Below, piece after piece: positions 14,893 through 16,420 of a DNA stretch of 16,420 nucleotides (positions are counted from its first letter, which is position 1; each line of letters opens with the position of its first letter). The notes beneath the pieces were generated by a model. The model ran no database searches. It had not been told where the DNA came from and saw only the letters and a program-made list of their open reading frames with translations. Source of the DNA: Puniceicoccales bacterium (GTDB lineage Bacteria > Verrucomicrobiota > Verrucomicrobiia > Opitutales > UBA953); assembly GCA_031279675.1 (NCBI GenBank), contig JAITIB010000071.1, positions 1 through 16,420 on the forward strand. The letters run 5' to 3'. The translations under genes and the position numbers were made by a program.

Positions 14893-15465
14893 TCAACGCG
14901 CATCCCCCCGGGCCGCGTCCGGAGTTGCGGCGGGAGCCCCCTCCGCGCCAAGCCTTGGCGGCAGCACATAAAAAGTCTGGTTGGCAGCCTCCTCGGGCAA
15001 AATCGGCACGCGCGGACGCCCGGTCACGGACGGGCTCAGGAACGGACGCCCCGTGTTTTGCACCACTTGGACGGCACGATCGTCCCAGCACTCGATCATG
15101 TTAAAATCCTTCGCATTCGTGATTTCGAGCTCCGGCAGCCCCTGCTCGGCCAGCCAACGCCTGATGGGCGGAATCGCCTCCGGCTGCACGGCACGCGCGG
15201 TGAAGATTTTCACCGTCAACCCCTGCGCCAGCCAATTGCGCACCCGCGCCATCATAAGCGGCACCGGCGCGCCAATGCGCTCATGCCCCATCCAAGGAAG
15301 ATTGCGCGCAAGCGTCCCATCCAAATCCACGCCAATCCAAGGCTTGGCCGCCGCGCCCGGCTCCGGCGGCTTGCTCTCGGGCGGAAAACCGCCGGGCGCC
15401 GGCTCATTGATGACGGGTGGAGGCGGCTTTTTGGAAAAAAACCTTTTGAACAGCGCGCGAAGCAT
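14893..15465 (-). CDS. Small HAD-superfamily phosphatase-like protein
   Basis: A 190-residue protein. Residues 1-42 are a basic, Pro-rich leader (MLRALFKRFFSKKPPPPVIN). From about 43 there is a compact HAD-type domain: WIGVDLDGTLA carries the DxDGT nucleophile motif, VKIFTARA is motif II, a Lys occurs in ITNAKDF, and CWDDRAVQVVQNTGRP is the terminal acidic motif. It lacks room for a large cap domain. HAD proteins of this size are usually phosphatases acting on sugar phosphates or nucleotides; the substrate cannot be read from sequence. The start at 15465 is 8 bp after the eda stop, so the two are almost certainly one transcript. The final residues (EGAPAATPDAARGDAR) are low complexity. No secretion signal is convincing. 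Confidence 0.75.
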   Translation of the reverse strand: MLRALFKRFFSKKPPPPVINEPAPGGFPPESKPPEPGAAAKPWIGVDLDGTLARNLPWMGHERIGAPVPLMMARVRNWLAQGLTVKIFTARAVQPEAIPPIRRWLAEQGLPELEITNAKDFNMIECWDDRAVQVVQNTGRPFLSPSVTGRPRVPILPEEAANQTFYVLPPRLGAEGAPAATPDAARGDAR

Positions 15466-15473
15466 TGTTTTAA

Positions 15474-16130
15474 TCAAACAACCGCCGGAGAGGCCAAGGC
15501 AACGGCTTCGCGCACACGCTGCTCGATTTCCCCAAAACACCCATTCCGAATATCCTCGGGCGACGCAAACCAGCCCCCCCCGACCGCCACCACATTCCCC
15601 AACGCAAGATACTCGGGCAGCGTCTTGAACGAAATCCCCCCCGTGGGAATAAACCCCACGTCCGGCAACGGCGCCGCATACGCCCTCAACGTCGCCGCCC
15701 CGCCAAAACTGCTCGCCGGAAAAAACTTCACCGTGCCGCAACCATGCGCCCGCGCCAACTCAACCTCGCTCGGCGTCACACACCCCGGCGTGACCGGCAC
15801 ACCATGGTCCCGCGCCCACTCCAGCACCTCGACCGAACACGCCGGCGTCACAAGAAAACGCGCCCCCGCCCCAACCGCCGCCCGCGCCTGCTCCGCCGTG
15901 CGAACCGTCCCCGCCCCAACCAACACATCCCCCCGCGCCGCAAGCCGCCCAATGGACTCAAGCGCCGCAGGCGTGCGCAAGGTAAGCTCCACAACAGGCA
16001 GCCCACCCCCAATAAACGCCTCCGCAAGCGGCCCCACCCGCGACGCATCCTCCACAGTCAAAATGGGCAACAGCCGATGACGGGCAATTTGCGCCAACGG
16101 CGCCAACGAATCCTCCTGTATTGTTTTCAT
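15474..16130 (-). CDS. eda: 2-dehydro-3-deoxy-phosphogluconate (KDPG) / 4-hydroxy-2-oxoglutarate aldolase
   Basis: A 218-residue class I aldolase that splits KDPG into pyruvate and glyceraldehyde 3-phosphate, the last step of the Entner-Doudoroff and hexuronate routes. Seen: LLPILTVED (20-28), VVELTLRTPAALESI with Glu48 and Arg52, VGAGTV (71-76), FLVTPACSVEVLEWA (92-106), TPGCVTPSE (114-122), and GTVKFFPAS with the Schiff-base Lys135, then IPTGGIS (161-167). Length and motif spacing match the family. The ATG at 16130 is used; an in-frame GTG at 16160 would add ten residues. It is the first gene of a pair with the HAD-like gene. Its upstream region leads into the 21-bp tandem repeat about 140 bp from the 3' edge of the array. 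Confidence 0.93.
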   Translation of the reverse strand: MKTIQEDSLAPLAQIARHRLLPILTVEDASRVGPLAEAFIGGGLPVVELTLRTPAALESIGRLAARGDVLVGAGTVRTAEQARAAVGAGARFLVTPACSVEVLEWARDHGVPVTPGCVTPSEVELARAHGCGTVKFFPASSFGGAATLRAYAAPLPDVGFIPTGGISFKTLPEYLALGNVVAVGGGWFASPEDIRNGCFGEIEQRVREAVALASPAVV

Positions 16131-16160
16131 GATGCGCGCCAACCTGACAACATCCCCCAC

Positions 16161-16307
16161 CCTTGGCGAGCCTTCTCTCCCTTAAAAAAAAACCCCGCGA
16201 AGGCAACGGAACCGCACTGGCACAGCCCCGCAAAAAAAACCAAACTCCCCGCATCTCTTTAAAAAACCCCAAAAACGCTTCAGAACCCCCCACAAAACCC
16301 CCGGGGA
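16161..16307. other. A/C-rich intergenic region upstream of eda
   Basis: This stretch holds no supportable gene. The plus strand is almost free of T and is built of A-runs (nine A at 16184-16192 and eight near 16213-16240) alternating with C-runs; CCCCGC occurs three times. It must contain the eda promoter on the minus strand, but no convincing -35/-10 pair was found. Confidence 0.4.
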
Positions 16308-16420
16308 GTTCCCCCAGTCTTCGGGGGAGTTCCCCCAGTCTTCGGGGGAGTTCCCCCAGTCTTCGGGGGAGTTCCCCCAGTCTTCGGGGGAGTTCCCCCA
16401 GTCTTCGGGGGAGTTCCCCC
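16308..16420. repeat. 21-bp tandem repeat with internal G5/C5 palindromes, running off the window
   Basis: Five exact copies of a 21-bp unit (GTTCCCCCAGTCTTC followed by GGGGGA) start at 16308, 16329, 16350, 16371 and 16392, and a sixth begins at 16413 and is cut by the window end. Each junction makes GGGGGA-GT-TCCCCC, a 6-bp inverted repeat around two bases, and each unit has CCCCC and GGGGG seven bases apart. The array is therefore a chain of possible hairpins or a row of identical binding sites. Copies are identical as far as visible, which points to recent expansion. The true length is unknown. Confidence 0.95.

Noticed and set aside
16308..16420. Resemblance of GGGGAGTTCCCC to a eukaryotic NF-kB site, and to a CRISPR array
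   Set aside because: The first is a chance likeness in bacterial DNA. The second fails because units are directly adjacent and identical, with no variable spacers.

Overview
This GC-rich window looks like the chromosome of a Gram-negative bacterium. The best guess is the Verrucomicrobiota, Opitutaceae-like, but that taxonomic call is an inference from protein flavour (the sugar isomerase N-terminus, an AsmA/LpxR outer-membrane pair, a Bacteroidetes/Verrucomicrobia-style MG2 protein) and not from a marker gene. An outer membrane is implied by a lipid A deacylase-like beta-barrel and an AsmA-like protein. Isoprenoid synthesis by the MEP pathway is implied by dxr.

Layout. 1-1101: a complete TIM-barrel sugar phosphate isomerase/epimerase (+) with a clear intrinsic terminator. 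1102-1553: a non-genic stretch holding an unidentified coding-like remnant, an 89-bp TTAA-flanked palindromic element and a cluster of small palindromes. 1554-6310: a TetR-type regulator and, upstream of it on the same (-) strand, a secreted alpha-2-macroglobulin/MG2 protein that stops where the second half of the family should begin. 6323-6362: two overlapping hairpins, one terminator-like, lie almost against the start codon of the MG2 gene. 6396-9230: a large membrane-anchored AsmA-like protein (-). 9412-12627: an LpxR-like outer-membrane lipid A deacylase and recQ, 6 bp apart (+). 12649-13572: scpB (-), convergent with recQ. 13720-14883: dxr (+), divergent from scpB. 14893-16130: eda (KDPG aldolase) followed by a small HAD-like phosphatase (-), 8 bp apart and convergent with dxr. 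16308-16420: a 21-bp tandem repeat whose units contain G5/C5 palindromes; it runs off the window end.

How the genes fit together. The AsmA-like and LpxR-like genes are divergent and both concern the envelope, so the 9231-9411 gap is probably a shared promoter region. RecQ and ScpB are DNA repair and chromosome segregation genes, and dxr and eda are central metabolism. No phage, CRISPR or recognisable defence operon is present. The accessory-looking part is 1.1-6.4 kb: the truncated MG2 protein, its neighbouring regulator, the leader hairpins, the palindromic element and the gene remnant.
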